Shown here: piece after piece, positions 10,582 to 21,189 of the stretch
Layout: every line of letters starts with the position of its first letter
How positions within the stretch are numbered: position 1 is the stretch's first letter
Program-made: the position numbers and the translations under genes
Notes under the pieces: generated by a model
Seen by the model: the letters and a program-made list of their open reading frames with translations, nothing else
Databases searched by the model: none
Told to the model about the DNA's origin: nothing
Source of the DNA: Corallium rubrum
Taxonomy: Eukaryota; Cnidaria; Anthozoa; Scleralcyonacea; Coralliidae
Assembly (NCBI GenBank): GCA_964035015.1
Contig: OZ035997.1
Location: 82,039,769 to 82,103,768, forward strand
Direction of reading: 5' to 3'
DNA: 64,000 bases

Positions 10582-12014
10582 CCTTTGAATACTTTCAAAT
10601 AGAGACGGATAATTGAAAGCATTAAAAGGGCTAATCCCGACGTCAAGCACTGAAAACAACGCATCCAGCATCCAGTCTTGCCTAGTCCTAATTGTAGGGC
10701 TATCGAGAGATCCAGTTTTGCAGCTGAGATTTTTAGGCAAGATGCTGGATACGTCGTTTTCAGTGCTTGACGTCATGATCAGCCGTTTGAATATTTTCAA
10801 TAATTATTCGTCTATTTTAAACTAAATCGTATTAACATTGATTTTGGGGGTAGGGGCTGAGTTCAGCGTCAGGTGCGGATAATGGCGGATTCTTTACAGT
10901 AGTAAGTAGCGGAACATTATGCGTATTGTCTTGAATTTATTAATTTATGTACAGGGTTTACCTATAGTTTGGACCCATGGCCAGAAATCGAGGACAACAT
11001 GGCTGACAAGCATGCGCGTTGGGCTCTTCCCAAATAATTTCAAGATGGCGGCTTTCAATAGATTTGATAGGGGAAAATTCACAATACGCATTTTCTATTA
11101 GATCCCGTTAAGAATTCATACGGGCCCACATCTAAAAGATTAGCAAATTAGGCAAGCTTCAACTCCTGAAAATCTGGCGTCAATCCGTGAAGGTTGAATT
11201 TGTTCCCGAGAAGCTTATATTCCTACCTCTTACCATGTATATACGCACCTGTTAAATCCACAAGATTTGCCGAAGTGAGGTTTTCTTAGACGCAAATTTG
11301 GCGACATATATTCGACTTTTCGCACGGGCCCACATCTAGACGCATTCGAGGTGGACAATACTTTGTTTTGACCAGCATCTAAAGGCATTGCAACGTATTT
11401 AAACTTGTTCCCAAACGACTTGAAATATAGGGTTTTCATGCTGCAGAGTCGTTGCAATTTAATCCATCAAGCGCCAAGAAAGCGTGAAGAAGCAAAACAT
11501 TGCTCGACGATTCGGGTTCTTGATCGCCATTATAAAAGCACTGTTGCTAGGGGTTCCCATGGTCTTTACCGCTGTATTATTTACATTGTTATAGACTGTG
11601 GATTCAGAAATAATAACCGAAATTTATGCGGCAATTTAATATTGTGAGTGTACAGGCCTGTCTAGACGATTAAACCTTTTGTAATTTGATATTTGGGTAA
11701 GAAATGGCTCAATAAGACATTTTAGGGAATAACTCTACTTTAATTTGTTGTTATAGACTTCTGTTTATAGCCGAAATGATCGATATTTAGCCATCTTCGA
11801 TATTTAGAATCTTCAAATTAATATTCCCATCTAAATCTGAGCCCACAGGCCACTGCCGCTGACTGTCCTCGATTTCTGGCCATGTCGTGTCCGTTCGCTA
11901 GCCCCTTATCAAACTCATGTTTTTCTGTTTGTGATGTATTGTGATCTGTTGTTGTTATTGTAGTACTGTATAACTTAGTGAGTTTGATTAATTTAAAGCT
12001 TCTATTATATTATT
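10582..12014. mobile_element. 1.43-kb insertion in gypsy integrase with 7-bp target duplication
   Basis: ACAAAGT occurs at 10575-10581 and 12015-12021, immediately bordering the insertion, and the integrase frame reads on across it (DAQS then SKWP). The left ~240 bp (10585-10824) is itself a foldback: TGAATACTTTCAAATAGAGA and GACGTCAAGCACTGAAAAC are mirrored near 10745-10820. An inverted pair with GGCCAGAAATCGAGGACA lies near 10979 and 11870. No transposase seen; superfamily not assigned. Confidence 0.6.
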
Positions 12015-12160
12015 ACAAAGTTCGAAATGGCCAGATCTAGAGGTTATTCCAATGTCGTCAACCACTGCGAGTAAAACTATCGAAGCACTCAGAAGTTTAT
12101 TCGCTCGTTTTGGAGTTCCGGAACAAACCGTTAGCAGTTCACATCACACGAGTTCCAGAT
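12015..12160 (+). pseudogene. Ty3/gypsy integrase core, continuation
   Basis: The frame SKWPDLEVIPMSSTTASKTI followed by ALRSLFARFGVPEQTVSS is the middle of a gypsy integrase core, where 'PE.IVSDNG' normally carries the second catalytic Asp. Here the Asp is replaced by Ser and the rest of the core is lost. It continues the fragment at 10430-10581 across the 1.43-kb insertion. Confidence 0.65.
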
Positions 12161-12264
12161 ATTTGCGAAGAGAAATGGCATCAAGCATATTACATCAGCT
12201 CATTAGTCGATCATGCGTACTTGCGGGTGTTGTTCAGACCATGTCTTGTAAGTGAAGTGACTTA

Positions 12265-13752
12265 GGGACCGTTCATTATTTATCGGGGGGGGGGGGGGGG
12301 GTATGGGTGAGAAATTGCCAAACTTTCTTTTTTTTTTCAGGTACCCCCCAAGCAAAGTTCAAAAATTTGGTAGCCCCCTGTTTTTATTTGACATAATTTC
12401 AGTGCCCCCACCCCTCCCCACCCCCAACCCTTCAAATCCTGACATTAACCTTAAAACTAACCCGACCGAAAATTCAACCCCATTAACCCTAAACCTAACC
12501 TTAAATATAACCCTCTTAACCCCACCTTTATTCCCACCCGACCCACACATTAAACCAATTGTCACCTTAACCTTCTCCTTAATCTCAATCATAATTATTA
12601 CCCTAACACCTTAAACTTCAAATTATTAACCATTCTCCACTACTATACACCAACACAAAACACCAAGGATGGTAAGTCACAACCAGGATCTAATGAATAC
12701 CTGAGCCTTATGGTTTACTTTTACTTTTATTTAACATTTTACAAGACAACACAAAATCATTACTCGGGCTACCGATAGGTAGACCGAGTCTAGGTTTCGG
12801 CTCCGCTTCTGTTTCTGTTTGGGGTTTTTTCCGTGTCACGAAATGGCATTTTTGCACAATTTACTTCCGGTACCAGCCATGTTTTCCGGTCAGGCCGACT
12901 TCTACTAACTATTAAACTCTTTCGCTTTTGGTGAACTCAACACTTCAAGGGTTATTAAACGATCAAGGTGTTCTTGGACGTAGTTATTTAAACGATCATA
13001 GTTATTGGGCAGTAATGTCGCTGGCAAGTATCTTGATATTATATACACTTACAATCGCACACGCCGCCAAGTGAACTTGCAGATGACACTTTCTAGGTAA
13101 ACATGAAGCTGTGTAATTAAAGGCGAAGAGACTTGACATATTGACCGCTGTTTCTTTCTTTGCTTTCCTGATGTCTGATCACTCGTCTCGGATGTGTTCT
13201 GTGTGTTCACAGACATAGTTATTGGTCAGTAATGTCGCTGGCAAGTATCTTGATATTATATACACTTACATTCGCCCACGCCGTTGATAGTTGTATTGAT
13301 ATTTAATACCTGAAGAGACTCGACATATGAACGCTGTGTATATGTGTGGAAATACGTTAATAAATACAGGCAATCGTGTTTTGTTATTGCAAATTGTGTT
13401 TTCTATCGGAAAATTGGATTGCGTTTTGACTTTTGCCTGTGACCAATGTGTTTAATAGACTTTAGACCTTAGCACTGCATAGCACTGTGATTTTGCAGTA
13501 GCCCGAGTGAACGCCTGACCAGGCGTCTTGTTCCAATTAAAGGCCCTGGATGATTTTTCCCAATAAGAAATGTTTGTTTGTATAATAATGTTGATCATCA
13601 AAGACTCTTACCTTGTTTAATACAAAAACTTCATGTCTCCCCCTTAAGAACTTATAAACTATTTCAAGGTCCCCCCAAAAGAAGTAGCAAAAATTTCAGG
13701 TCCCCCCATTTTCTCACCCATCCCCCCCCCCCGATAAATAATGAACGGTCCC
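12265..13752. mobile_element. PIF/Harbinger-like non-autonomous element carrying a nested HINE
   Basis: The termini are GGGACCGTTCATTATTTATC followed by poly-G, and the inverse at 13723-13752. TTA flanks both sides (12262-12264 and 13753-13755), and a 3-bp TTA duplication is the Harbinger hallmark. The interior is C-rich on the left, with GGTACCCCCC-type and telomere-like CCCTAAACC fragments, and ends with a C-rich inverted counterpart. It is split by a 769-bp Helentron-like element (12762-13530), so the original was about 720 bp. No transposase. Confidence 0.75.
12762..13530 (+). mobile_element. Helentron-like non-autonomous element (HINE), copy A
   Basis: The 5' end is ACTCGGGCTACCGATAGG. 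The 3' end is GTAGCCCGAGTGAACGCC plus a hairpin (ACGCCTG/CAGGCGT) and CTTG. The terminal inverted repeat is asymmetric: at the 5' end it is terminal, at the 3' end it sits inside the hairpin. With flanking T on both sides, this is the Helentron/HINE layout. The interior has a partial direct repeat (CAGTAATGTCGCTGGCAAGT near 13011 and 13230). It is nested in the Harbinger-like element and has an inverted relative at 15412-17005. Confidence 0.65.
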
Positions 13753-13857
13753 TTATATATATATATATATATATACTTGTGACTTCGAATAAAGGTATTT
13801 GCGATGCTTTCTCTGGTAGATAACAAATACAACTATATGGAAACCATTGAAATCAAA

Positions 13858-13985
13858 TAGTGTGCTGCGTAAGAGGCAGTGTTCAAATACAGATTGAAAT
13901 ATAGTAAGGTTGGTGTACTGCCGAAACTATTGAACGTAGATTTCTAACGTTTCGAGCGAAAGCGCTTTGTCAGAGAGAAACTTAC
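13858..13985 (+). repeat. Penelope-like terminal-repeat fragment
   Basis: GTGTGCTGCGTAAGAGGCAG, TTGAAATATAGTAAGG, ACTGCCGAAAC and TCTAACGTTTCGAGCGAAAG match, in order, a palindromic sequence at 61120-61300. The shared block with CGAAACGTTAGA next to CTCTGAC resembles Penelope-like terminal repeats. No coding part is attached. Confidence 0.45.
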
Positions 13986-14467
13986 TATATTAATAATATA
14001 CATGACAAAATTACTGCATCCTGATTGGTCGAGAGGAGTGCAATTTCAATGAAATACAGTGCAGAAAAGGTGTAATACAGTGCAGAAAAATGAAATACAG
14101 TGCAAATTTCAATGAGTATTAAGCATTCTGATTGGCTAGTAAACAGACGGAAAGTCAATGAAATGCCTATGCGGATTTTGAAGGATGGTTTTTCTTTCAC
14201 GAGAAAATCCAATATGGCGACCAAAACATAAAGTTGTCGAAGAATATTTCGATGAAATACAGAGTGAATTTTGTTTTAATATTGTCATAAAAGTCCCTGC
14301 AAGAAGACTATAGAAGAGGTTAGATGCTATGGGTAAAACGTTTGACGTATTTAGTGAACAAAATGAAACAGTTTTCAACCATTAAAGCTTCGAGAAGTGG
14401 AGCAATGAGTGGTATCTAACTTCGTAGCTGGAAGAACATTTTCTAACATTTTCATGTATATTATTGG

Positions 14468-14640
14468 TATAGGTAATAGCATGGTTTCGAGTGCAATTTT
14501 GAAAAAACATGCACGAGTGAGTTTTTCAAAGACTATCAAAATTGCACGAGTCCGAAGGACAAGTGCTATTTGAGGTCTTTGAAAAACTCACGAGTGCGTG
14601 TTTTTTCCAAATTGCACTCGAAACCATGCTATTACCTATA
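14468..14640. repeat. Foldback MITE with ~65-bp arms
   Basis: TATAGGTAATAGCATGGTTT, CGAGTGCAATTTTG and GCACGAGTGAGTTTTTCAAA on the left are mirrored by TTTGAAAAACTCACGAGTGC and AAACCATGCTATTACCTATA on the right, with ~40 bp of loop. The terminal TATA may include a TA target site. Confidence 0.75.
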
Positions 14641-15243
14641 CTTAGATCTATATATGGAAATCACAAATCAGCCTTACTAAAGACATTGGATTAGGTCAAC
14701 GCGGCCACAAAAACTTACAAATGTTAGTGAAACAATTTATTATCTGCCTTATATGGTCAAAATTATTTTTACTTCCGGATTTTGTTTTGAGTCATTTGAT
14801 CGGCTTTTATGCACTATAATCTACAGCCGTACAGCGTCCACAGTGCTTCGACCGAGAACTGAAACGACACGTGCTTTTCATTACAATTTTGGATATATCT
14901 TTTGCGATAAAGGTAAGAACTAATATACTACTAGAATTTCATGGGTTTTAGAGTGTATATAGTGAAGTAGAAAGTGGTGACTGACGTACCTGTATCTGGC
15001 TGTTTTTGTATGTATCTGTATGTTTGATAACTAACTGTGGCACACCAGCCAGATATGTTTCTTCCGTCGAAACACGGTGTAAGATTGGATTTTAAAGCCA
15101 TAAAGCTAATTAAAGTTCGATTTCCACGGCTAAGCCATCGACGTCCTCGACCGGAAAGTTCGTTGTGACGACGTAATTTTGTCGACTATACGGTTAACGT
15201 CGTCAGAATTAGAACGTTAGGACATATGTGGTTATGGTTAACG

Positions 15244-17903
15244 TTAAAGTGGCACTGCGATGGAAAATCGTGTTGCTATTTTTTTCCAGAAAATGAAAAT
15301 ATAGCACCTACTAAACATTCTCACCAAATATCAGAGTCAGATTCGATCTTCTTACCTGTTTATTTTGTGATCCTTTTCGGTTATTCAACGACCGCCATTA
15401 CTAGCTTCCAACAAGACGCCTGGTCAGGCGTTCACTCGGGCTACTGCAAAACCACAGTGCTATGCAGTTGCTAAGGTCTAAAGTCTATTAAACACATTGG
15501 TCACAGACAAAAGTCAAAACACAATCCAATTCTCCGATAGAAAACACAATTTGCAATAACAAAGCACGATTGCCTGTATTTATTAACGTATTTCCATGTA
15601 CACAGCGTTCATGTCGAGTCTCTTCAGGTATTAAATATCAACACAACTTGAAATCAACGGCGTGTGCGATTGTAAGTGTATATAATATCAAGATCCTTGC
15701 CTGAACACACAGAACACATCCGAGACGAGTGATCAGACATCAGGACAGCAAAGAAAGAAAGTATTATTTCCACACACGTACAGCGTTCAATATGTCAAGG
15801 CTCTTCGCCTTATTACACAGCTTCATGTTTACCTAGAAAGTGTCACTTGCAAGTTCACTTAATGAACGGCGTGTGCGATTGTAAGTGTATATAATATCAA
15901 GATACTTGCCAGCGACGTTACTGCCCAATATTACTATGTCTGTGAACAAACAAAACTTATCCGAGACGAGAAAGCTCACTAAGGCAATGGTTAGTCACAT
16001 GCCTCAGTTTCGCAAAGTTTATTGGTCAAGTACAAAATAACCTACAGTGCCAGATTCGGTAGATTAGACAACCCTGGTAAGTTGGCTACCAGTTCGCCAG
16101 CCGTTAGTGCGAAAAAGCTGGATTGAACGAGCCACAAAACCGAACCGGCAGCTAACTTCACGGCGTTAATCTAAGTACATGTTTATCAGTATTTTTTGCA
16201 TTATTTGGTAGACGATCGACAACAAGCGAACGTACCGAGGAACTATTAAAACAATGCACACACTCAAGAATCACATCGAGTTTATTTGGCAAACTTTATT
16301 AACACAACAATAATATACATAATCCAGACAACAACAACAAAGCAAATTACAAATATTAAAATTACCTCAATACATTCAAAGTTTTCCCTTTTAGCGTACT
16401 AAAACTTGAGTCTCTTCAGCACGAAATGTCAACACAGCATGTCTTGATCGAAACGGCGGAATATTATTAACCCAGATCGAAATTTATAAAATAGCTCACC
16501 ATCTCTTTTAACTCATTCCTGTCCGGGGGCTTCCCCAGAGGTGAATAAAATCGTCTGGCGTTAGCCAGAATAAAATACTAAAGACCAATTCGGACAAGAA
16601 AGAGTTAATATAGTGTAGAATACTGCCATGTATGGGGCGCCAAGTGTTCATCTATTATTTACCATTAATGTTGTCATTTTCCCACTGATTTGTTTGGTTA
16701 TATCAAACAAGATACTTGCCAGCCACATAACTGATCCCAGACAATTCTAAGCAAGCAGGCAAGAACACTTCGAACCACTCAGTCGGAAAGAAAGAAGGCC
16801 ACAAATGACAATGCCACATGTCATGCCCGCGGTACATCAAAGCATGATCAAAGAAAACCGACTCGTCACATGCCTCAGTTTCGCAAAGCTTATTGGTCAA
16901 TATCGCCAGCGGCCGCGCGGAGGACTAATAACGCGACACAAAAAAAAAAAAAAAAAAAAAAAAGAATCGGTAAACCTAGACTCGTCCACCACAGGTGGCC
17001 CGAGTAATTAACGCGGTGGGGTGAGCTGGACCGGATGTGACATCATTCACTCAACACACAAACAACGAAACAACTGAAATCAGGGTGAAACATAGGTGAA
17101 ACTGATTACTGATATTCGATCAATATGTCTTCCGACGAAGAAATTGCGGTTTCTGAAAGCAAGCAGTCTTCTGTAGGCGGCATAAGTTACTCCCCTGGTG
17201 GTGAGATGTCGCATGATTCTAATGGAAGTAATTTGAATGATACGATTCCCTACGATACTTCAGATGAACCTCTTGCAACGCCAGAAGAACACGCCGAGTA
17301 TCAACGTGTCATTTCGCTACAGATGCAAGAACAACAACAGCTGGCTGTTCGGCTTTCTGGTAAACAGTCAATCGATTCCTGGTAACTTTCTATAAATTTG
17401 TGTATCTGTACAAGGGTTCAACATCATATGCTTGGGCGACATAAAGAAAGGAATATCAGAGTATTTTAATAAAGGAGTATACTGGATTTGAAGAGGGAGA
17501 GAACTCGAATAATTTTTATATTACATTATTAAATCGTCTTTTAGTCTTTATATTATGTCCTTGCCTCTGACTAGGTGTAAGTGTGGTAATTATTCTTTGG
17601 AGTTTGTTGTCAAGCCGGATGATTGTCGCTGTTGTTTCGATATTGACCAAAATGTAAACAAAAAATGGCTGAAACTTAATGATCGATGCTTGACAGAACA
17701 CCCAGCTTTTGAGCCCGTGTGTTGTTTTATAAACCCTTGGGTTTTGCGAATTGCTGGTATAAGTTTTAAAACCAAAATCAAAGGAGCCAAAAATTACACT
17801 TTGTATATGAAAGGGAAGAAAAGCGAATCTGAGTAAGTATTTATCATTCCCAATAAAGGGCTAGCCTCAATGAACATTGTCAGTTAATTTGAAATATTTG
17901 TTA
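15244..17903. repeat. Left arm of a large inverted duplication (interrupted)
   Basis: 15244-15411 and 17006-17903 together match, in inverted order, 19609-20757. The right arm joins GCTTCC directly to AATTAACGCGG. In the left arm these are separated by the 1.59-kb element at 15412-17005, so the right arm is an empty site. The arms carry the two P2X7-domain gene copies. Confidence 0.85.
15412..17005 (-). mobile_element. Helentron-like non-autonomous element (HINE), copy B
   Basis: Read on the minus strand, it starts ACTCGGGCCACCTGTGG and ends GTAGCCCGAGTGAACGCC plus hairpin and CTTG, as in copy A. The inverted duplication at 20580-20600 shows the unoccupied site (GTTAATTGGAAGC on the minus strand), consistent with insertion at T|T. 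The interior shares segments with copy A (for example the CAAGTATCTTGATATTATAT region) and adds ~800 bp, including a poly-A run near 16940-16963. No Rep/helicase frame. Confidence 0.7.
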
Positions 17904-19057
17904 TTTAACTTAGGTTTTTGTATCTGCGCAACGCGCAGATATATTGCTATCGTGTTGTGTGTTTGTGTGTTTGTTTGTTTGTTTGTGTGTGTGTTAACTT
18001 TTTGGTGTAACCGCTGACCTGTAATGTGTGCAGTAGTGTGACTGTTTATATTTCCTCGCCATGTTGTATGAACTACGGAGTGAGACGAAGAACAACATTA
18101 TTTTCGAAGAAAGTCAATTGCAATGCTGTATGATTGGAGTAGTATGATTCAGGGATACTTTAAAATGATTGCGTTTGACCGTACACCAAGTAAATAGCGT
18201 AATAATTCAATTTGATATTTGCGCTCATCACAGTTCAAATATATTTTTCTCCGTTGCAATTCTATACGATTTTTCTAATTCACATATGTTGTACAGAATT
18301 TAACGCTCTATCTAACCGTGCAAGTTTCCCAAATGGCACAAACCTACAGACGATTGATTTACTTTAAATATGACCGCGTTCGACCGTACGCCAAGTAAAT
18401 AGCGCAATAATTCAATTTGATATTTGCACTCATGTCAGTTCAAATAGACTTTTCGCCGTTGTTATTCTATACCATGTTCTCTAATTCACATATGTTCATT
18501 GTTGTACAGAATTTAACGCTCTATCTAACCGTACAAGTTTCCCAAATAGCACAAACGTACAGACGATTGATTTACTTTAAATATGACCACGTTCGCCCGT
18601 ACGCCATCAAGTAAATAGCATAATAATGCAATTTGATATTTTCGCTCATGTCAGTTCAAATAGCCTTTTCTCCGTTGTTATTCTATACCATGTTCTCTAA
18701 TTCACATATGTTGTACAGAATTTAACGCTCTATCTAACTGTAGAAGTTTCGTGAATGGCACAAACCTACAGACGATTCAGGGGTATACTTCAAACACACG
18801 GTATCCGGCTCAACTGCAGTGAAGATATATCCCAATACGTTTGTTATCTTATTAGATGTCGCTAAAATCTTATAAGATGTTGTAAGATCGTTTAAGATCT
18901 TATTACAAGATTTGGCGCAGATACATGTACGCATAGCGTACCTTTTGTTTAACTTAGGTATCCCCTTCCATGCTGTGTGTATTCAAGGATAAGAAAAGAG
19001 TTCAAAAGTAAAGAATATACTGGATATGAGGACGAAGAGGAGAACTCGGATTCATAA
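17125..19057 (+). CDS. P2X7 intracellular-domain protein, three exons
   Basis: Exons 17125-17381, 17575-17832 and 18958-19057 join in phase (GT-AG, phases 2 and 2) into a 204-codon frame ending at TAA 19055-19057. The first junction creates WCKCGNYS, matching the 'WC.CG.C' signature of the P2X7 intracellular domain. Exon 2 continues with CRCC, then CLTEHPAFEPV and NPWVL, the conserved 'C(I/L)TEHPGFE.VCLNPWVL' block whose Cys/His residues bind zinc. Exon 3 gives PLPCCVYSRIRKEFKSKEYT, the domain's 'P.C.V..IR..FP' end. The N-terminal ~85 residues are Ser/Asp/Glu-rich and probably disordered. No membrane segments are present, so this is a stand-alone ICD protein, a form amplified in many invertebrates, not an ion channel. 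Exon 2 has local indels against the inverted copy. An AATAAA lies at 19155-19160. Function unknown. Confidence 0.75.
17916..18947. mobile_element. 1.03-kb insertion at the intron 2 acceptor, 12-bp direct repeats
   Basis: TTTAACTTAGGT occurs at 17904-17915 and again at 18948-18959, bracketing 1032 bp. This repeat contains the 3' splice site (ACTTAG|G), so the acceptor was duplicated. The left end carries TATCTGCGCAACGCGCAGATA, a perfect short hairpin. The right end has GGCGCAGATACATGTACGC, so the termini share GCGCAGATA. The inverted gene copy lacks this sequence. The family is unknown to me. Confidence 0.6.
18177..18780. repeat. Three tandem copies of a ~205-213-bp unit
   Basis: GACCGTACACCAAGTAAATAG at 18177 recurs with small changes at 18382 and 18595. 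Each unit contains AATTCAATTTGATATTT, TTCACATATGTTGTACAG or a variant, and AATTTAACGCTCTATCTAAC. The units form the centre of the 1.03-kb insertion. Confidence 0.85.
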
Positions 19058-19187
19058 TAGCTGGTTTCACTAGTCAGTCTTTAAACCAACAAGTTGTAAC
19101 CAGCACCATTAGATTAGCTTGCTCACAGCATCTCTCCTGTTGAGTTTAATTATAAATAAACAATAGACCTAGTAGTTCGAAATTTGG

Positions 19188-19578
19188 CTACTGAACAGCA
19201 GCAGTGTTGGCAGTGCATTCACCCCTCTTGTGGCCTATCATCGGCTTTCCACATTTCCTACAGGATGGAGCCTTTCTCTGTCTTGTTTGATGGGTGGGGT
19301 TTTCTTGTCATAGTTCATCAACTAAAAAATACAACATATAGAACAAAATGATGAGTGTCCACTTACTAAAGTCACTGTATTCTACAGCATCATCAAATAA
19401 AATACTTGGACATACTTGAGCAAGTAGGGGGGACGGTTGCAGTTTCTTTTCCTTTCCTCATCATAAACTTTTGTATTGCCTCGTCTTTTCCTTGTTTTTC
19501 CAGCATAGTGTGAATAGGGTCAGGCACTTCTTGTTTCAGCTTTTGTTCAAAGGATATTTTCACAAGCCTAACAAATTG
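19188..19578 (-). CDS. CCHC zinc-knuckle protein fragment, two exons (tentative)
   Basis: Minus-strand exon 19578-19416 reads QFVRLVKISFEQKLKQEV, then PDPIHTMLEKQGKDEAIQKF and MMRKGKETATVPPTCSS. A donor at 19415 and an acceptor at 19304 join it in frame to 19303-19188, which gives RKAPSCRKCGKPMIGHKRGE followed by C and a stop at 19188-19190. CRKCGKPMIGHKRGEC is a C-x2-C-x4-H-type zinc knuckle. This type occurs in transposase-associated and in host proteins; I cannot say which. The 5' part is not identified, and it starts ~95 bp downstream of the P2X7-domain pseudogene on the same strand, so it could be the end of one transcription unit. An alternative acceptor at a longer T-tract would introduce a stop. 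Confidence 0.4.
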
Positions 19579-19608
19579 CCTATATGCTACTGCTCAAAAA
19601 AGCCTAAC

Positions 19609-20757
19609 AAGTATTTCAAATTAACTGACAATGTTCATCGAGGCTAGCCATTTATTGGGAATGATAAATACTCAGATTCGCTTTTCTTCCCTTTCATATA
19701 CAAAGAAGTGTAATTTTTGGCTCCTTTGATATTGGTTTTAAAACTTATACCAGCAATTCGCAAAACCCAAGGGTTTAAATACACGGGCGCAAAAGCTGGG
19801 TGTTCTGTCAAGCATCGATCATTAAGCTTTTCTTCAGCCATTTTTTGTTTACATTGATCAATATTGAAACATGCAGCGACATTCATCCGGCTTGACAACA
19901 AACTCCAAAGAATAATTACCACACTTACACCTAGTCAAAGGCAAGGACATAATATAAAGACTAAAAGACGATTTAATAATGTAATATAAAAATTATTCGA
20001 GTTCTTTCCCTCTTCAAATCCAGTATACTCCTTTAATAATAATGTATATATTCTACACTGGAATTTTCCTTCACCCAAAATCCTTCGAACACGCTATGTA
20101 ATCGAGTGAAATGCCCAATATTACTTATAATATACTCCTGTAATACTCTGATATTCCTTTCTTTATGTCGCCCAAGCATATGATGTTGAACACTTGTACA
20201 GATACACAAATTTATAGAAAGTTACCAGGAAACGATTGACTGTTCACCAGAAAGCCGAACAGCCAGCTGTTGTTCTTGCATCTGTAGCGAAATGACACGT
20301 TGATACTCGGCGTGTTCTTCTGGCGTTGCAAGAGGTTCATCTGAAGTATCGTAGGGAATCGTATCATTCAAATTACTTCCATCAGAATCATGCGATCGAC
20401 ATCTCACCACCAGGGGAGTAACTTATGCCGCCTACAGAAGACTGCTCGCTTTCAGAAACCGCAATTTCTTCGTCGGAAGACATGTTGATCGAATATCAGT
20501 AATCAGTTTCACCCTGATTTCAGTTGTTTCGTTGTTTGTGTGTTGAGTAAATGATGTCACATCCGGTCCAGCTCACCCCACCGCGTTAATTGGAAGCTAG
20601 TAATGGCGGTCGTTGAATAACCGAAAAGGATCACAAAATAAACAGGTAAGAAGATCGAATCTGACTCTGATATTTGGTGAGAATGTTTAGTAGGTGCTAC
20701 ATTTTTATTTTCTGGAAAAAAATAGCAACACGATTTTCCATCGCAGTGCCACTTTAA
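19609..20757. repeat. Right arm of the large inverted duplication
   Basis: Inverted match to 15244-15411 plus 17006-17903. It differs by an extra ~100 bp in the gene's first intron (around 20040-20140) and by lacking both the HINE-like element and the 1.03-kb insertion. The two arms therefore date those insertions as later than the duplication. Confidence 0.85.
19672..20483 (-). pseudogene. P2X7 intracellular-domain gene, inverted decayed copy
   Basis: Exon 1 (20483-20226) and exon 2 (19930-19672) correspond to the first two exons of the gene at 17125. Exon 1 carries a 4-bp insertion (ATCG repeated near 20395-20400) that shifts the frame after GEMS. Exon 2 has a 1-bp insertion within the CRCC codons. 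After that point exon 2 is closer to the family consensus than the left copy, reading CLTEHPAFAPVYLNPWVL. A GT donor follows exon 2, but no counterpart of exon 3 is found before the zinc-knuckle exons. Likely a pseudogene that preserves some ancestral residues. Confidence 0.7.
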
Positions 20758-20764
20758 GTTTGAC

Positions 20765-21185
20765 ATTCTTACAACCTTGCTAGAACTGCTTTCGACGTGT
20801 GTGGAAAAATATTCGGCATAAAAGCATATATTTCAAACGATCTTTATCTTTATCTTTATCTTTAATCATCATTAGAAAATATTCAAAAGGCTTCCAGTCG
20901 AGTTATATATCCACCAGTCCAGCTGTTCACTGAAGCAATGTCAAGCCATACATGTTCACTATTTTTTGTTGATTGTCCATTTGAGGACGTTTTGTTTTTG
21001 AAGCGTCACCTTGGCTTGCATGCTTCTTGACAGCTTTATTTTAAGGTCGATCGCCCCAGAAGATTGATTATAGAAAGGCTGTATGGTCCTTCAATCAAAA
21101 TATCTCTCTAAAGTCTATTTGACAAGCATTTATTTTATGAGGAACGTTTGATGACGTATTGTCAACGTAGTGATACTACACTGTA
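20765..21185. other. No gene seen
   Basis: AT-rich spacer with a short TTTATC repeat near 20843-20863. No exon supported. Confidence 0.4.
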
Positions 21186-21189
21186 AATG

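Noticed and set aside
12420..12610. CCCTAA-like runs suggesting an interstitial telomere
   Set aside because: Units are irregular (ACCCTAAAC, AACCTTAAA) and lie inside the C-rich arm of the Harbinger-like element, not in a uniform TTAGGG array.
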